A stretch of DNA of 52,780 nt from Collinsella sp. (GCA_019425005.1 JAHYYK010000007.1:1-52780); one strand, 5' to 3'. Numbered from the stretch's first letter, positions 39,400 to 48,160 are shown. The notes: generated from the sequence alone by a model not told the origin. Translations and numbers: made by a program.

Positions 39400-40374
39400 C
39401 TAGCCTGTGTAGCGATCGCGGTAGGTGTTGCGCTTTGGTGCGGAGCCGTGGCTGCCGTGGTGACGCGTGCGGCTGGCGGTGTTGGTCGCGGGCGCGGCGG
39501 CGCGCTTGGAGCTGGCCTGCTTGGGCGGGATGCCGCCGGCCTTGAGGATCTGCACCTCGCTGTCGGTGAGCTCGCGCCACGAGCCCTTGGCCACGTCCTT
39601 GAGCTCCAGGCCGGCAAAGTTACAGCGGTGCAGGCGGATCACCGGATGGTGAATCTTGCCCAGCATGCGCTTGACCTGGTTCTTGCGGCCCTCGCGGATG
39701 ATGACCTCCACGGCGGTGGTGCCGGGCTTGACGCCTTGCGGAGCCACGGCCTCGGCCTCGTGCGCGCTGATGACGCGGCAGATCGCCGGCTGGCACAGGC
39801 CGTCGTCGAGCTCGATGCCACGGCGGAGCGGTCCCAAGTCGCGATCGGTCAGGTGGCCGTCCACGAGTGCTTGGTAGGTCTTATAGACATGCTTGCTGGG
39901 GTGCAGCAGGTCCTGCGATAGGTCGCCGTCGGTGGTAAAGAGCAAAAGGCCTGTGGTGTCGCGGTCCAGGCGACCCACCGGGAAGAGCCCCGGATAGCGG
40001 TCGCGCGGGACCAGGTCTGCCACGCAAGGTCGCTCCTGCGGATCGCTCATGGTGGTGAGGTAGCCGGTCGGCTTGTAGAGCATCAAGTACACGGCGCCCT
40101 GGTTGAGCTTGACGGGCATGCCGTCGACCTCGATATGGTCGCGGTCGACGTCGACCTTGGTGCCCAGTTCGGTCGCGACCTGGCCGTTGACGGTCACGCG
40201 GCCGGCAGTCATCAGGTCTTCCGACCCGCGGCGGCTCGCCACGCCCGCGCGCGCCAAAAAGCGCTGCAGGCGCATGGTGTGCGGATAGACGGGCTGGGCG
40301 TCGGACTCGTGCGTATCCGCGTTGGGTACCGCAGCGCCGGCGCGCGTCTCCCCTACTTCGTTAGTCCTCGTCAT
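39400..40374 (-). CDS. rluB: 23S rRNA pseudouridine synthase, RluB/RsuA family
   Basis: A 324-aa RNA-modifying enzyme. An S4 domain (MRLQRFLARAGVASRRGSEDL, from about residue 35) is followed by the catalytic domain with the aspartate in GRLDRDTTGLLL and the KTYQALVDG and EGRKNQVKRML motifs. A basic, low-complexity C-terminal tail (about 40 residues, A/T/R/H-rich) is an addition. The start at 40374 has CGGAGG upstream and overlaps the scpB end by 14 bases; the 34-residue N-terminal extension before the S4 domain is variable. RluB is preferred over RsuA from its scpB neighbour. Confidence 0.92.
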   Translation of the reverse strand: MTRTNEVGETRAGAAVPNADTHESDAQPVYPHTMRLQRFLARAGVASRRGSEDLMTAGRVTVNGQVATELGTKVDVDRDHIEVDGMPVKLNQGAVYLMLYKPTGYLTTMSDPQERPCVADLVPRDRYPGLFPVGRLDRDTTGLLLFTTDGDLSQDLLHPSKHVYKTYQALVDGHLTDRDLGPLRRGIELDDGLCQPAICRVISAHEAEAVAPQGVKPGTTAVEVIIREGRKNQVKRMLGKIHHPVIRLHRCNFAGLELKDVAKGSWRELTDSEVQILKAGGIPPKQASSKRAAAPATNTASRTRHHGSHGSAPKRNTYRDRYTG

Positions 40375-41089
40375 GCAAATCCTCCGAGATCTCGTCGACG
40401 ACCAGGGTTTCCAAGTTCTCGACTGCCTCAACATCTTCAACATCGGTATCGAGCAGTTCGCGCTCTTCGTCCAGGTCCTCGGCCTGCTCCTCGAGCGTGG
40501 ACTGAATGCTGCGGCCGCTCAGGCGCTCGCGGATAAACTGACGCGACTGCTCGTCGGGGGCAAACTGCTCCAGATCGGGCAGATCGCGGGTGGAGCGCAG
40601 ACCGAACTTTTCCAAGAAGGCGTTGGTCGTGCCGTAGATGATGGCTTGACCGCGCTGGGGGTCGCGTCCGAGCTCGCGCACCAGACCTTTGTCCACGAGC
40701 GACGCGATGACGCCGTCGGAATTGACGCCGCGGATGCCCTTGACCACCTCGCGCGTCACGGGCTGGTGGTATGCGATGACGGCCAGTGTTTCGAGCGCGG
40801 CCTGCGACAGCTTTTGCGTGTCCCAGCTCAACACATAGGCCTCGACCACGTCGTGGTAGGCGGGGTGCGTAAACAGGCGCCAGCCGCCGGCGACCTCACG
40901 CAGCTGAAAGCCACGGTTGGCCTCCTCGTACTCAACCTTGAGCTCGGCGAGCAGCGATGCGCACTCGCCGGGGGCGATATCCAGTGCGCCGGCGAGCGCG
41001 GGCGCACTCACCGGGTCGCTCGACACCAGCAGCAGCGCCTCGAGGGCGCCTTTGAGGCTGTTTGCCTCCAGCGTTGAAAGGGTTGACAT
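40361..41089 (-). CDS. scpB: Segregation and condensation protein B
   Basis: A 242-aa winged-helix subunit of the SMC-ScpAB chromosome-condensing complex. LKGALEALLLVSSDPVSAPALA starts the first winged helix and LSQAALETLAVIAYHQPVTR the second (the family's most conserved stretch), with KGIRGVNSDGVI following. An acidic tail of ~60 residues is characteristic of actinobacterial ScpB. It follows scpA by 11 bases. No smc gene is in the window. Confidence 0.95.
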   Translation of the reverse strand: MSTLSTLEANSLKGALEALLLVSSDPVSAPALAGALDIAPGECASLLAELKVEYEEANRGFQLREVAGGWRLFTHPAYHDVVEAYVLSWDTQKLSQAALETLAVIAYHQPVTREVVKGIRGVNSDGVIASLVDKGLVRELGRDPQRGQAIIYGTTNAFLEKFGLRSTRDLPDLEQFAPDEQSRQFIRERLSGRSIQSTLEEQAEDLDEERELLDTDVEDVEAVENLETLVVDEISEDLHDED

Positions 41090-41100
41090 GGTTGCTGCTC

Positions 41101-41913
41101 CTATTCGGTGAGCTCGGGGCCCTCGCCGGGCACGTATGCCTCGGCGCCCTCGACTCGGTTGATGCAGATGGTTCCGAAGATCTCGTCCTGGCTCAGCGTG
41201 AGCGAACCGCGCTTGGCAAGCTCAAGCATGGCCAGGAAGGTGACGACGAGTTGCTCGGTGGTGGCGTCGCCGTCCAACAGCTCGCGGAAGGTGCAGGTTT
41301 GGTGCGCCATGGTAAAGCGGTCGACTGAGGCCACGGTCAGGTCGAGCGGTACGCGATGCGGCGCCACATGCTCGGCCTCCAGCAGGAAGGTCTGGCGCTT
41401 GCCGTCCAGGTCGGCACAGATAACGGCCAGGCCGCGCAGGGTGATGCCAGCCAGATAGTCGGGCATGAGCCCTAGGAACTCAGGGTCGGGGCCGGCCACA
41501 CGCGGATGCATACGGCTTTCGGCCTGCATGCGGGCACCGAGGGCCGCAGCCGCGCCTTTAAACTGCTTGTAGGCAATCAGGCGCTGGATCAGGACCTCGC
41601 GCAAGGCGTCGCCGTCGAGCGCGCTGAGTTCCTCGAGGTCTTCGTCGAACTCGTCATCGTCGTCATCGACTTTGCGCGGGGCCTCCTGCGGCACCAGAGA
41701 GGCGGCCTTGATGTCCAGAAGGGTTGCCGCGACCAGCAGAAAGTCGCTCGCCACGTCCAGGTCCAGCGCCTCGATGCGCTCCACCTCGGCAAGGTACTGC
41801 TCGGCCACCTCGCTGATGGAGATGGCGCCGATATCTACTTTTTGGCGGGTTACCAGCTGCAGCAACAGGTCGAACGGCCCGCTGTAGACCTGAGTCGACA
41901 CGCGATACGACAT
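41101..41913 (-). CDS. scpA: Segregation and condensation protein A
   Basis: A 270-aa kleisin that bridges SMC heads with ScpB. The N-terminal FSGPFDLLLQLV-like start (YSGPFDLLLQLVTRQKVDI), ASDFLLVAATLLDIKA and the C-terminal winged helix (TEQLVVTFLAMLELAKRGSLTLSQ) are diagnostic. An acidic insert DDDDDEFDEDLEEL lies near residue 85. GGAGG precedes the ATG. A small CGACCG/CGGTCG stem-loop (41964-41982) lies between it and the upstream protease gene. Confidence 0.95.
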   Translation of the reverse strand: MSYRVSTQVYSGPFDLLLQLVTRQKVDIGAISISEVAEQYLAEVERIEALDLDVASDFLLVAATLLDIKAASLVPQEAPRKVDDDDDEFDEDLEELSALDGDALREVLIQRLIAYKQFKGAAAALGARMQAESRMHPRVAGPDPEFLGLMPDYLAGITLRGLAVICADLDGKRQTFLLEAEHVAPHRVPLDLTVASVDRFTMAHQTCTFRELLDGDATTEQLVVTFLAMLELAKRGSLTLSQDEIFGTICINRVEGAEAYVPGEGPELTE

Positions 41914-41997
41914 CTTCGACCTCCTTTGACGGCGCCTTCGCGGCGCGGTTTGGGTGCATGTTGCGACCGTTTTGCGCGGTCGACCTGTAAGTTTACC

Positions 41998-42681
41998 TTA
42001 GATGCCGGCGATTGCGAAGTTGAGCAGCCACTCGGCCAGCGGATACACGGTAACGTCGAAATAGCGGCCGATCACATCAATGCCAGTCCACATGGGCAGC
42101 AGATACAGCACGATGATGAGGATGGGCATGGCGTATTGCTGCAGGTGGTTGTAGTTGTTGAGCGCCTTGCCTTTGAGGAGCGGCACGATGATCGACGAGC
42201 CATCGAGCGGCGGGATCGGGATGAGGTTGAAGAATGCGAGTGACAGGTTAACCACGATAAACGTGGCGCCGAAGTTCATGATCTGTGACGCCAGGGCAAA
42301 GGAGATGCCGGTGTAGAGGTTGCCGTACGCCACGTGCATGAGTGCCGCGGCAAGGCACACGAGTGCGATGTTCGACGCGGGGCCGGCCGCGCTCACCAGG
42401 ACCTCGTCGCGCTTGGGGTGCTTGAGGTTGTTGAGGTAGACGGGCACGGGTTTGGCGAAGGCGAACACCGGGCCGCCGGCCGCGAGCATGAGCAGCGGCA
42501 GGATGATGGTGCCAAACGGATCGATATGGTTAAGCGGGTTGAGTGACACGCGGCCGCGCGAACGGGCCGTCTTGTCGCCGAGCGCCCAGGCCGCGGCGGC
42601 GTGTGCGCTCTCGTGGATCACGATGCCCACGATGACGGCGACGGCGCTGGCGAGCAGGTTCATGAGGTAGCTGCTGGACAT
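41998..42681 (-). CDS. Site-2 protease family (M50) membrane metalloprotease
   Basis: A 227-aa polytopic membrane protein. The zinc site HESAH (residues 23-27) lies in the first helix and NLIPIPPLDGS supplies the third ligand; GRVSLNPLNHIDPFGT is typical of the YwhC-like subgroup. There is no PDZ domain, so it resembles the minimal M50 proteins found upstream of scpA in many Gram-positive bacteria. The substrate is unknown. AGGGGAG lies 4 bases before the ATG. Confidence 0.93.
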   Translation of the reverse strand: MSSSYLMNLLASAVAVIVGIVIHESAHAAAAWALGDKTARSRGRVSLNPLNHIDPFGTIILPLLMLAAGGPVFAFAKPVPVYLNNLKHPKRDEVLVSAAGPASNIALVCLAAALMHVAYGNLYTGISFALASQIMNFGATFIVVNLSLAFFNLIPIPPLDGSSIIVPLLKGKALNNYNHLQQYAMPILIIVLYLLPMWTGIDVIGRYFDVTVYPLAEWLLNFAIAGI

Positions 42682-42690
42682 AGCGCTCCC

Positions 42691-42987
42691 CTAGCGGACG
42701 CGGCGCGAGGCGCGCGTGAGCAGGTAGTCGGCCACAAACAGGATCACGGCGACGATGGCGTAATCCAGGCGGAACACGCCGCCAAAGGGCGACGTGATGA
42801 CGCCATAGCCGGCGATGGCGCTCGGCAGTGCGCGCGAAAGCTCAACGACAAAGCCTACGATCTGCAGCTTGGCGGTGAGGCCGCTAAAACACAGCAGCAC
42901 GGTCATCGCGCTCATAAAGATGCCGCAGATGCGACAGGCGACGGCGATGATGCTCATCGCCACGGCAGCGGCCTTACGAGAGTTCAC
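42691..42987 (-). CDS. Small membrane protein of unknown function
   Basis: A 98-aa protein with two to three hydrophobic stretches (about residues 8-33, 40-60 and 72-92) and a basic end (RASRRVR). I do not recognise the family. GTG 42987 is chosen because GAGGAG lies 7 bases upstream. It overlaps the end of the ABC-F gene by 14 bases and precedes the M50 protease gene by 9 bases, so it is translated as part of this operon. Confidence 0.65.
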   Translation of the reverse strand: MNSRKAAAVAMSIIAVACRICGIFMSAMTVLLCFSGLTAKLQIVGFVVELSRALPSAIAGYGVITSPFGGVFRLDYAIVAVILFVADYLLTRASRRVR

Positions 42988-45007
42988 GCGCGGTCTCCTC
43001 TTCGATCTGGGTGGAAAGCTCCAGCCATTCGTCCTCGAGCTTGGGCAGCTCTTGCTTAAGGCCGTTATATTCCCCCAGCGCGGCGTTGAACTTGTCTTGA
43101 TCGGCATAAAGCTCTTCGCTTGCCATCAATTCCATAAGCTCGTCATAGCGGGCGCGCTTTTTGTCGAGCTCCGTCTCGATCTTCTTGAGCTGGTTACGCA
43201 CGCCCTTGAGCTTTTTGTTGAGCGCAGCGCGGGCTTGGGCCTCGGCGCGCTTTTGCTCCTTGGTCTTTTTGCCCTCGGCAGGCTTAGGCGCCGCGACGGG
43301 GGTGTCGGCCTGGGCAGCGCTGGCCTTGGCGGACTTGGTCGTGGCCGGCGCGCTCTCCGTGGACGCCTCGGCGGCGGCGCGGGCTGCGAGGTCCTCGCGC
43401 TTGTAGAGGTAGTAGTCGTAGTCGCCGTCGTAGACCGTGACTTGTCCGTCGCGGATGTCGATGACGCGGTTGGCCACGGCGCGCACCAGGTGTTCGTCGT
43501 GGCTGATCAGCACGATGGTGCCGGGGAAGTTTTGCAGGGCGTTCTCGAGCATGTCCACCGAGTCGATGTCTAGGTGGTTGGTGGGCTCGTCCAGGCACAG
43601 GAGCGCCTCGGGGGCCACGAGCATCTTGGCCAGGGCCAGACGCGCTTTTTCGCCGCCGGAGAGGACGCGAACCTGCTTCTCGATGGAATCGTTGTCGCTA
43701 AACAGGAAGGCGCCCAGTAGGCTGCGCTGCTGCGGCACGGTCCACTTGGGCGTGACGGTGTCGATCTCTTGCAGGACGGTATTGGACTCGGTCATGCCCT
43801 CGAGTGCGTGCTGGGCGTAGTAGGCCACGCCCACGTTGGTGCCCAGGTCCCGGGTGCCGGTGGTGGGCGGCTCCAGGCCGGCGAGGATCTTCATGAGCGT
43901 GGACTTGCCAGCGCCGTTGGGGCCGACGAGCGCCACGTGCTCGCCGCGGTAGAGCTTGAGGTCGATGTCGCTGTAGATGTGCTTGTTGCCGTAGGACTTG
44001 GAGACGCCCTCCAGGCCCACGACCATGTCGCCGGAGCGCGGCGGGTCGGGGAACTTAAAGTCGATGTGCTTGTGGCCCTCGGGTAGGATGACAAGCTCCT
44101 TTTTGATCTGCTCGATCTTGCGGATGCGCTCCTGGGCCTGGGCTGCCTTGGTGGGCTTGTAGCGGAACTTGTCGACGAAGACCTGCATGTGGGCGATGTC
44201 GCGCTCCTGGGCGGCGCGCTTGGCGCGCATCTGCTCCAGGTTGTCCTCGCGCTGCTTGAGGTAGCTGCTGTAGTTGCCGGTGTAGGTGGTCACGCGGCGG
44301 TTCTCGAGGGCGGCGACGTGGTCGACGCAGGCGTCCATGAAGGCGCGGTCGTGGCTGACGATGAGGACGGCGCCGTCGTAGTTGGCGATAAAGCCGCGCA
44401 GCCACTGGACGCTTTCGAGGTCCAGGTGGTTGGTGGGCTCGTCCAGCAGCAGCAGGTCGGGGTGGCGCAGGAAGAGCTTGGCGAGCGCGATGCGCATCTG
44501 CCAGCCGCCCGAGAACTCGGAGCATGGGCGCTCAAAGTCGGTGACCTTAAAGCCCAGGCCGGAAAGGATTTTGCGGGCGTTGCTCTCGAGCTCGTAGCCG
44601 CCCAGGTGCTCAAAGCGGTCCTGGACCTGGCCGTACTCGTTAAGGAGTGCGTCGACGTCCTTGCCCTGCTCGGAGAGCTCGGTGATCTGGGCCTGCAGCT
44701 CGTTAGCGCGCTCGCCCATGCGGCGGATTTCCTTGGCGGCGGCCATGACCTCGGCAAGGATGGTGGTGTCCTTGTGCTCCAGATTAGTTTCCTGCTCTAG
44801 GTAGCCCACCTGGCAGTCCTTGGCGTACTGGACCTGGCCGGCGTCGGGGCTGTCGATGCCCATGATGATTTTGAGCATGGTGGTTTTGCCGGCGCCGTTG
44901 GGGCCCACGAGCGCGAAGCGCTCGCCGGGGTTGATCTGGAAGGACGCGCCGCTAAAGAGGACGCGTGCGCCGAAGCTTTTTTCGATCTTGTCGACCAGGA
45001 GGATCAT
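42974..45007 (-). CDS. ABC-F family ribosome-associated ATPase
   Basis: A 677-aa soluble protein with two ABC domains. Walker A GPNGAGKTT (about residues 35-43) and GPNGAGKST (about 357-365), two LLLLDEPTNHLD-type Walker B motifs and signature FSGGWQMR and LSGGEKAR are intact. A P-site-tRNA-interaction linker lies between them, and a ~110-residue lysine/alanine-rich segment ends in a C-terminal coiled coil as in YdiF/Uup proteins. It acts on translating ribosomes; some relatives give antibiotic resistance but nothing here shows that. It is the first gene of the long - strand cluster. Confidence 0.94.
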   Translation of the reverse strand: MILLVDKIEKSFGARVLFSGASFQINPGERFALVGPNGAGKTTMLKIIMGIDSPDAGQVQYAKDCQVGYLEQETNLEHKDTTILAEVMAAAKEIRRMGERANELQAQITELSEQGKDVDALLNEYGQVQDRFEHLGGYELESNARKILSGLGFKVTDFERPCSEFSGGWQMRIALAKLFLRHPDLLLLDEPTNHLDLESVQWLRGFIANYDGAVLIVSHDRAFMDACVDHVAALENRRVTTYTGNYSSYLKQREDNLEQMRAKRAAQERDIAHMQVFVDKFRYKPTKAAQAQERIRKIEQIKKELVILPEGHKHIDFKFPDPPRSGDMVVGLEGVSKSYGNKHIYSDIDLKLYRGEHVALVGPNGAGKSTLMKILAGLEPPTTGTRDLGTNVGVAYYAQHALEGMTESNTVLQEIDTVTPKWTVPQQRSLLGAFLFSDNDSIEKQVRVLSGGEKARLALAKMLVAPEALLCLDEPTNHLDIDSVDMLENALQNFPGTIVLISHDEHLVRAVANRVIDIRDGQVTVYDGDYDYYLYKREDLAARAAAEASTESAPATTKSAKASAAQADTPVAAPKPAEGKKTKEQKRAEAQARAALNKKLKGVRNQLKKIETELDKKRARYDELMELMASEELYADQDKFNAALGEYNGLKQELPKLEDEWLELSTQIEEETARELS

Positions 45008-45039
45008 GCTGCCGCCTTTGACCTTGTGTGCCTATATGA

Positions 45040-45064
45040 AAAAAGGCCCCAACTTGCGTTGGAG
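45040..45064 (-). terminator. Terminator of tRNA-Ala copy A
   Basis: GGCCCCAAC and GTTGGAGCC form a stem with one C-A mismatch and a TTGC loop. On the - strand TTTTTTC follows it. It is identical to the terminator of copy B. Confidence 0.82.
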
Positions 45065-45082
45065 CCTCATTCAATGCTCGGG

Positions 45083-45155
45083 TGGAGACGAGGGGGATCG
45101 AACCCCTGACCTCTTGACTGCCAGTCAAGCGCTCTCCCAGCTGAGCTACGCCCCC
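45083..45155 (-). tRNA. tRNA-Ala (anticodon GGC), copy A
   Basis: The sequence folds as acceptor GGGGGCG/CGTCTCC (two G-T pairs), D arm GCTC/GAGC, anticodon stem CTTGA/TCAAG around CTGGCAG and T arm AGGGG TTCGATC CCCCT. CCA is not encoded. Copy B at 46067 is identical. Confidence 0.95.
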
Positions 45156-45167
45156 GTGCGAAGAAGT

Positions 45168-45196
45168 ACTATACGGGAACTCGGACGGCGATGCAA
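45168..45196 (-). promoter_or_regulatory. Promoter of tRNA-Ala copy A
   Basis: On the - strand -35 TTGCAT (45196-45191) and -10 TATAGT (45173-45168) are spaced by 17 bases, 12 bases before the tRNA. Confidence 0.8.
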
Positions 45197-45780
45197 GGAC
45201 AATTTTGGAAAAACTTTCCGGGGGGCGGGCGCCGGAGTCCCGCGGGGCCGGGCCAGCCTGCGGAGCGCCTGGCCCCCGCACGGCCCCTACGCCGGCCGAC
45301 TTGGCGCGCGGAACGCGACCCTCCCCGCGCAACCGGATTTCCTATGCGTCGCCAGTCCCATTATCGGGTCCGATTGCGAACCGTCCCTCATCCGCGCCTC
45401 AGAACTATGCCGGTTTACTACGATGAATCTGGAATGTTCGACCACGCACGTCTTTTCGTTAACCGTCGGACTCTCTACCTGCTGTTTTGCAAACTGAGAA
45501 CACGCGGTGGTCGAAGGTCGCCGATCCGTCGTAGTAAACCAGCATGGTTTTGAAATGGCATCAGGTTGATTTCACGCTGAAATGTCTTGAAGCCCTGAAT
45601 TTAAGGCCTTAACTTTTTATAAAACACTTCTTATCTGCGACGGGCCTAGATTAGCTGTTGTTTAGCATCGAACTTGATCTTGCGTTGTGCGACTTGCTCG
45701 TGCATGGTAGTATTTCACGACGTGAAGCGAAGAAATTAGGCCTGAGTTGCCTTTGCTAGAATTGCATTCACCGTTCATAA
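45197..45780. other. Gene-free interval upstream of tRNA-Ala copy A
   Basis: A very GC-rich stretch (45225-45345) is followed by the inverted-repeat element at 45409-45559 and A/T-rich DNA containing an ATTTCA-CGC-TGAAAT stem. No gene is supported; frames here are chance. Confidence 0.45.
45409..45559. repeat. GGTTTACTACG inverted-repeat element, copy A
   Basis: Terminal arms GCCGGTTTACTACGA (45409-45423) and TCGTAGTAAACCAGC (45529-45543) match at 14 of 15 bases; resemblance continues inward to TTCGACCAC on both arms. The right flank TGGTTTTGAAATGGCA is shared with copy B. It lies about 254 bases upstream of tRNA-Ala copy A. Confidence 0.7.
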
Positions 45781-45856
45781 GGGCTCTTGGCGCAACGGTC
45801 AGCGCAGGGGACTCATAATCCCTGGGTTCTGGGTTCGAATCCCGGAGGGCCCACCA
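45781..45856 (+). tRNA. tRNA with anticodon CAT (elongator Met or lysidine-type Ile)
   Basis: Acceptor GGGCTCT/AGGGCCC, D arm GCGC/GCGC, anticodon loop CTCATAA, T arm CTGGG TTCGAAT CCCGG, A73 and encoded CCA. It lacks the initiator-type anticodon stem (GGG/CCC pairs) and the C1-A72 mismatch. Met versus Ile2 (TilS substrate) cannot be settled by eye. Confidence 0.9.
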
Positions 45857-46021
45857 GAGTATTTCGAGGCTGGGCATTACGCCCGGTCTCTTTGTTATTG
45901 GCGCTGCAGACTAGGTTTGCTATCCAGAAACGTAAAGTTATTAACATTCATATTCGTAATTAACAATGGGTATGTCGCCAAGATGCTGCCCAGTCAACAC
46001 ATGGCGTAAATCGATAGATAT

Positions 46022-46048
46022 GAAAAAAGGCCCCAACTTGCGTTGGAG
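46022..46048 (-). terminator. Terminator of tRNA-Ala copy B
   Basis: The same GGCCCCAAC / GTTGGAGCC stem-loop with a - strand T run as at copy A. Confidence 0.8.
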
Positions 46049-46066
46049 CCTCATTCAATGCTCGGG

Positions 46067-46139
46067 TGGAGACGAGGGGGATCGAACCCCTGACCTCTTG
46101 ACTGCCAGTCAAGCGCTCTCCCAGCTGAGCTACGCCCCC
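46067..46139 (-). tRNA. tRNA-Ala (anticodon GGC), copy B
   Basis: Identical to copy A, 984 bases away on the same strand, with the same downstream terminator and upstream promoter hexamers. Confidence 0.95.
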
Positions 46140-46151
46140 GTGCGAGAAAGT

Positions 46152-46180
46152 ACTATACGGGAACTCCCCCGCCGATGCAA
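46152..46180 (-). promoter_or_regulatory. Promoter of tRNA-Ala copy B
   Basis: On the - strand TTGCAT, 17 bases, TATAGT; the hexamers and GAGTTCCCG before the -10 equal copy A while the rest of the spacer differs. Confidence 0.8.
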
Positions 46181-46604
46181 GGACAATTTTGGAAAAGATT
46201 TTACGGTGCGTGGAACGGCGCGGGGCCGAAGGGACACACGATGCCCGAAATAGCCCGCGGGGCGCGCCCCAGGTGCCGCCGGCCAGAACAAAGCAATCCG
46301 CGGTGCTTCCGCGGGAGGGTTTCGTCTGAGCCCCTCTCCGCGCCTTCGGGTCAATTTACTGAACCGTGCGCAGCTCGCGCCAGCTGGTCGCTTCATAAAC
46401 GGACCGGTTTACTACGACGATTCCCGGATTTCCGACCACACGCCTACATTCGCAAAACGGGCAGGCATTCTACCTGCGGTTTTACGAGCGACGAATTCGG
46501 TGTGCTCAGCTACCCCCAATCCAACGTAGTAAACCGGCGTGGTTTTAAAATGGCACTTAATTACTGCAGCATATAAAGTAGTAATAATGCTCACTTGAAC
46601 ATTA
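46181..46604. other. Gene-free interval upstream of tRNA-Ala copy B
   Basis: Starts with GGACAATTTTGGAAAA shared with copy A, then diverged GC-rich DNA with a CCGCGG-TGCTT-CCGCGG stem, then the second GGTTTACTACG element. No gene seen. Confidence 0.45.
46404..46555. repeat. GGTTTACTACG inverted-repeat element, copy B
   Basis: Arms CCGGTTTACTACG (46404-46416) and CGTAGTAAACCGG (46525-46537) match perfectly. The right flank TGGTTTTAAAATGGCA is near-identical to copy A. The inner sequence is diverged but keeps CCGACCACACG on the left. Confidence 0.7.
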
Positions 46605-47759
46605 TTACTTACCAATACCAAGCCAATTGCACAGAACGTTGGCTTGCAATCTGGTCTCAGCGCATCTCATCGCCTCGGTTTTTGGTTTGTAGCGCAACTC
46701 CAATCGCTCACACACACTGTGAATGATGGCATCAAGCTGATAGTGATCATTGAGCATGTCATGGGTTACAAGAAATACGTCGTATCCCATGCTTTGTAAT
46801 GCTGTCATTCGTGCGGCATCGTGGTCCAGCACGGCGCCTGAACCATGGATAACCTCTCCCTGAAGTTCGATAATCACAGCTTTCATTATTATTGGGTTTA
46901 CGATGACGATATCGCCGTAACAGATTTTCTGACCTGCGATTTTTCGAGCTGAATTCGACAGCGGTGTTAGGTCGTTGACGAATATGTTTTTAAACTCCGC
47001 TCCGCCAGTACGCCTCGGAAGACTTAGCAACATGATTCCAGCAACTTCTAGCGGGGATGCCGCAATACCCATTACCTGCCGTGCGGCTTCGTAGAATTGT
47101 TTTCCCCACATCTCGCCCTTAACCTTCGCTGCAAATTTGTGCAGTTCTTCTATTTCAATAAGAGGCTTTCTCATCCAGAGCGATGTGCCTTTTCCGTTTG
47201 CTTTATTTCCGGATCCGTCATTCTGCTGCCCACTTTGATCATTCTCGCTGTCCTTCTGGCTCGCCCGAGCATAGACTCGCTTCCATGGGGCCTCGTCTTG
47301 GGTTTCATCTAGTTCAAAAAGACTTTCTGTGGTGTACTGCTCTTCTTCTGATTTTGCTTGCTCAAGTGCCATGTCGACCGCGGGCGATGGTTTAAAAACC
47401 GAAAACCATCCGCAGAGCTCGTACATGGCCAGAACCAGGTCGCATGAAGAAACGCTTCGAGTCATGGTGAATAGCGTATGAAGAGGGTCTGTGACGCTAA
47501 AGCCCATACCCGTGTCGATGGAAACTTTCTCTGTATAGGCGCTGTTCCATCGGATGGTCCGTCTTGTCTCGGAATGCAGGTTGCTTCGTGTTGATGCTGC
47601 TGTGATGACTGGCGTCTTGAGGACGTCGGTTACGAAAGGGGCTTGGGATAGGGTTCGCCAGCCGTCATCGGAGCTGGGTATGCGCGGGTAGAGGTCGCGC
47701 ACCTGCGGTGGGCAGCGCCAATAGCGGAATGCGGTGTTTGCGCAGACGATTTCGTCCAT
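46605..47759 (-). CDS. Uncharacterised protein, possible DUF559-like nuclease fold at the C-terminus
   Basis: A 384-aa protein. The N-terminus MDEIVCANTAFRYWRCPP recalls a group of actinobacterial proteins with an N-terminal AbiEi-like domain and a C-terminal DUF559-like (PD-(D/E)XK) domain. The C-terminal segment MKAVIIELQGEVIHGSGA, then DHDAARMTALQSMGYDVFLVTHDM, has the strand-E-x-Q-G and D-R-x3-L pattern of such nucleases. The middle contains an acidic, Gln/Asn/Gly-rich linker (about residues 140-195). The function is inferred; a defence or antitoxin role fits the neighbourhood. No ribosome site stronger than GGGGAGGCGCAA is seen before the ATG. Confidence 0.6.
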   Translation of the reverse strand: MDEIVCANTAFRYWRCPPQVRDLYPRIPSSDDGWRTLSQAPFVTDVLKTPVITAASTRSNLHSETRRTIRWNSAYTEKVSIDTGMGFSVTDPLHTLFTMTRSVSSCDLVLAMYELCGWFSVFKPSPAVDMALEQAKSEEEQYTTESLFELDETQDEAPWKRVYARASQKDSENDQSGQQNDGSGNKANGKGTSLWMRKPLIEIEELHKFAAKVKGEMWGKQFYEAARQVMGIAASPLEVAGIMLLSLPRRTGGAEFKNIFVNDLTPLSNSARKIAGQKICYGDIVIVNPIIMKAVIIELQGEVIHGSGAVLDHDAARMTALQSMGYDVFLVTHDMLNDHYQLDAIIHSVCERLELRYKPKTEAMRCAETRLQANVLCNWLGIGK

Positions 47760-47848
47760 TTGCGCCTCCCCTGGTATCGGCCGTAGGCCATGCGGTTGTG
47801 GTCGTGGACGATTATCTACTGGGGCATCATGCGGTTAAGTACCGGAAG

Positions 47849-47870
47849 CTGACCAAACGCTGACCAAAAA
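47849..47870 (-). repeat. Two tandem 11-bp units of the TTTGGTCAG type
   Basis: On the - strand TTTTTGGTCAG and CGTTTGGTCAG follow each other exactly. They resemble the repeats upstream of recA. Confidence 0.5.
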
Positions 47871-48126
47871 ATGGATGGGATGTGTTGAAAGGTTGTCACG
47901 AGGCGTGAATGTGCTGGTACGAGCTGTGAGCCAGTGGTCTTTTTCTCCACAATTGCGTATGAATCATGCAAAGAATTCATTGAAAGAGCGCGTGAACCAT
48001 TTTCAAAATGTTCGACGACGTCACTCTATAGTTGGCCAACGAACGAAAATTATATTCAATATGTAGGAACTATGAAGGGTTTGCGATCAATAAAAAATAG
48101 GACCCCATGCTAATAAAAATCGAAAA

Positions 48127-48160
48127 TTTGGTGTCAGTTTTGGTGTCACCCTTGGTGTCA
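48127..48160 (+). repeat. Three TTTGGTGTCA repeats beside tRNA-Val
   Basis: TTTGGTGTCAG (48127), TTTTGGTGTCACCC (48138) and TTGGTGTCA (48152). They lie just beyond the 3' end of tRNA-Val, where integrase arm sites are often found. Confidence 0.5.

Noticed and set aside
45060..46253. Open frames reading GDEGDRTPDLLTASQALSQL over both tRNA-Ala genes
   Set aside because: This peptide is the well-known false translation of a tRNA-Ala gene; the DNA folds as a tRNA.
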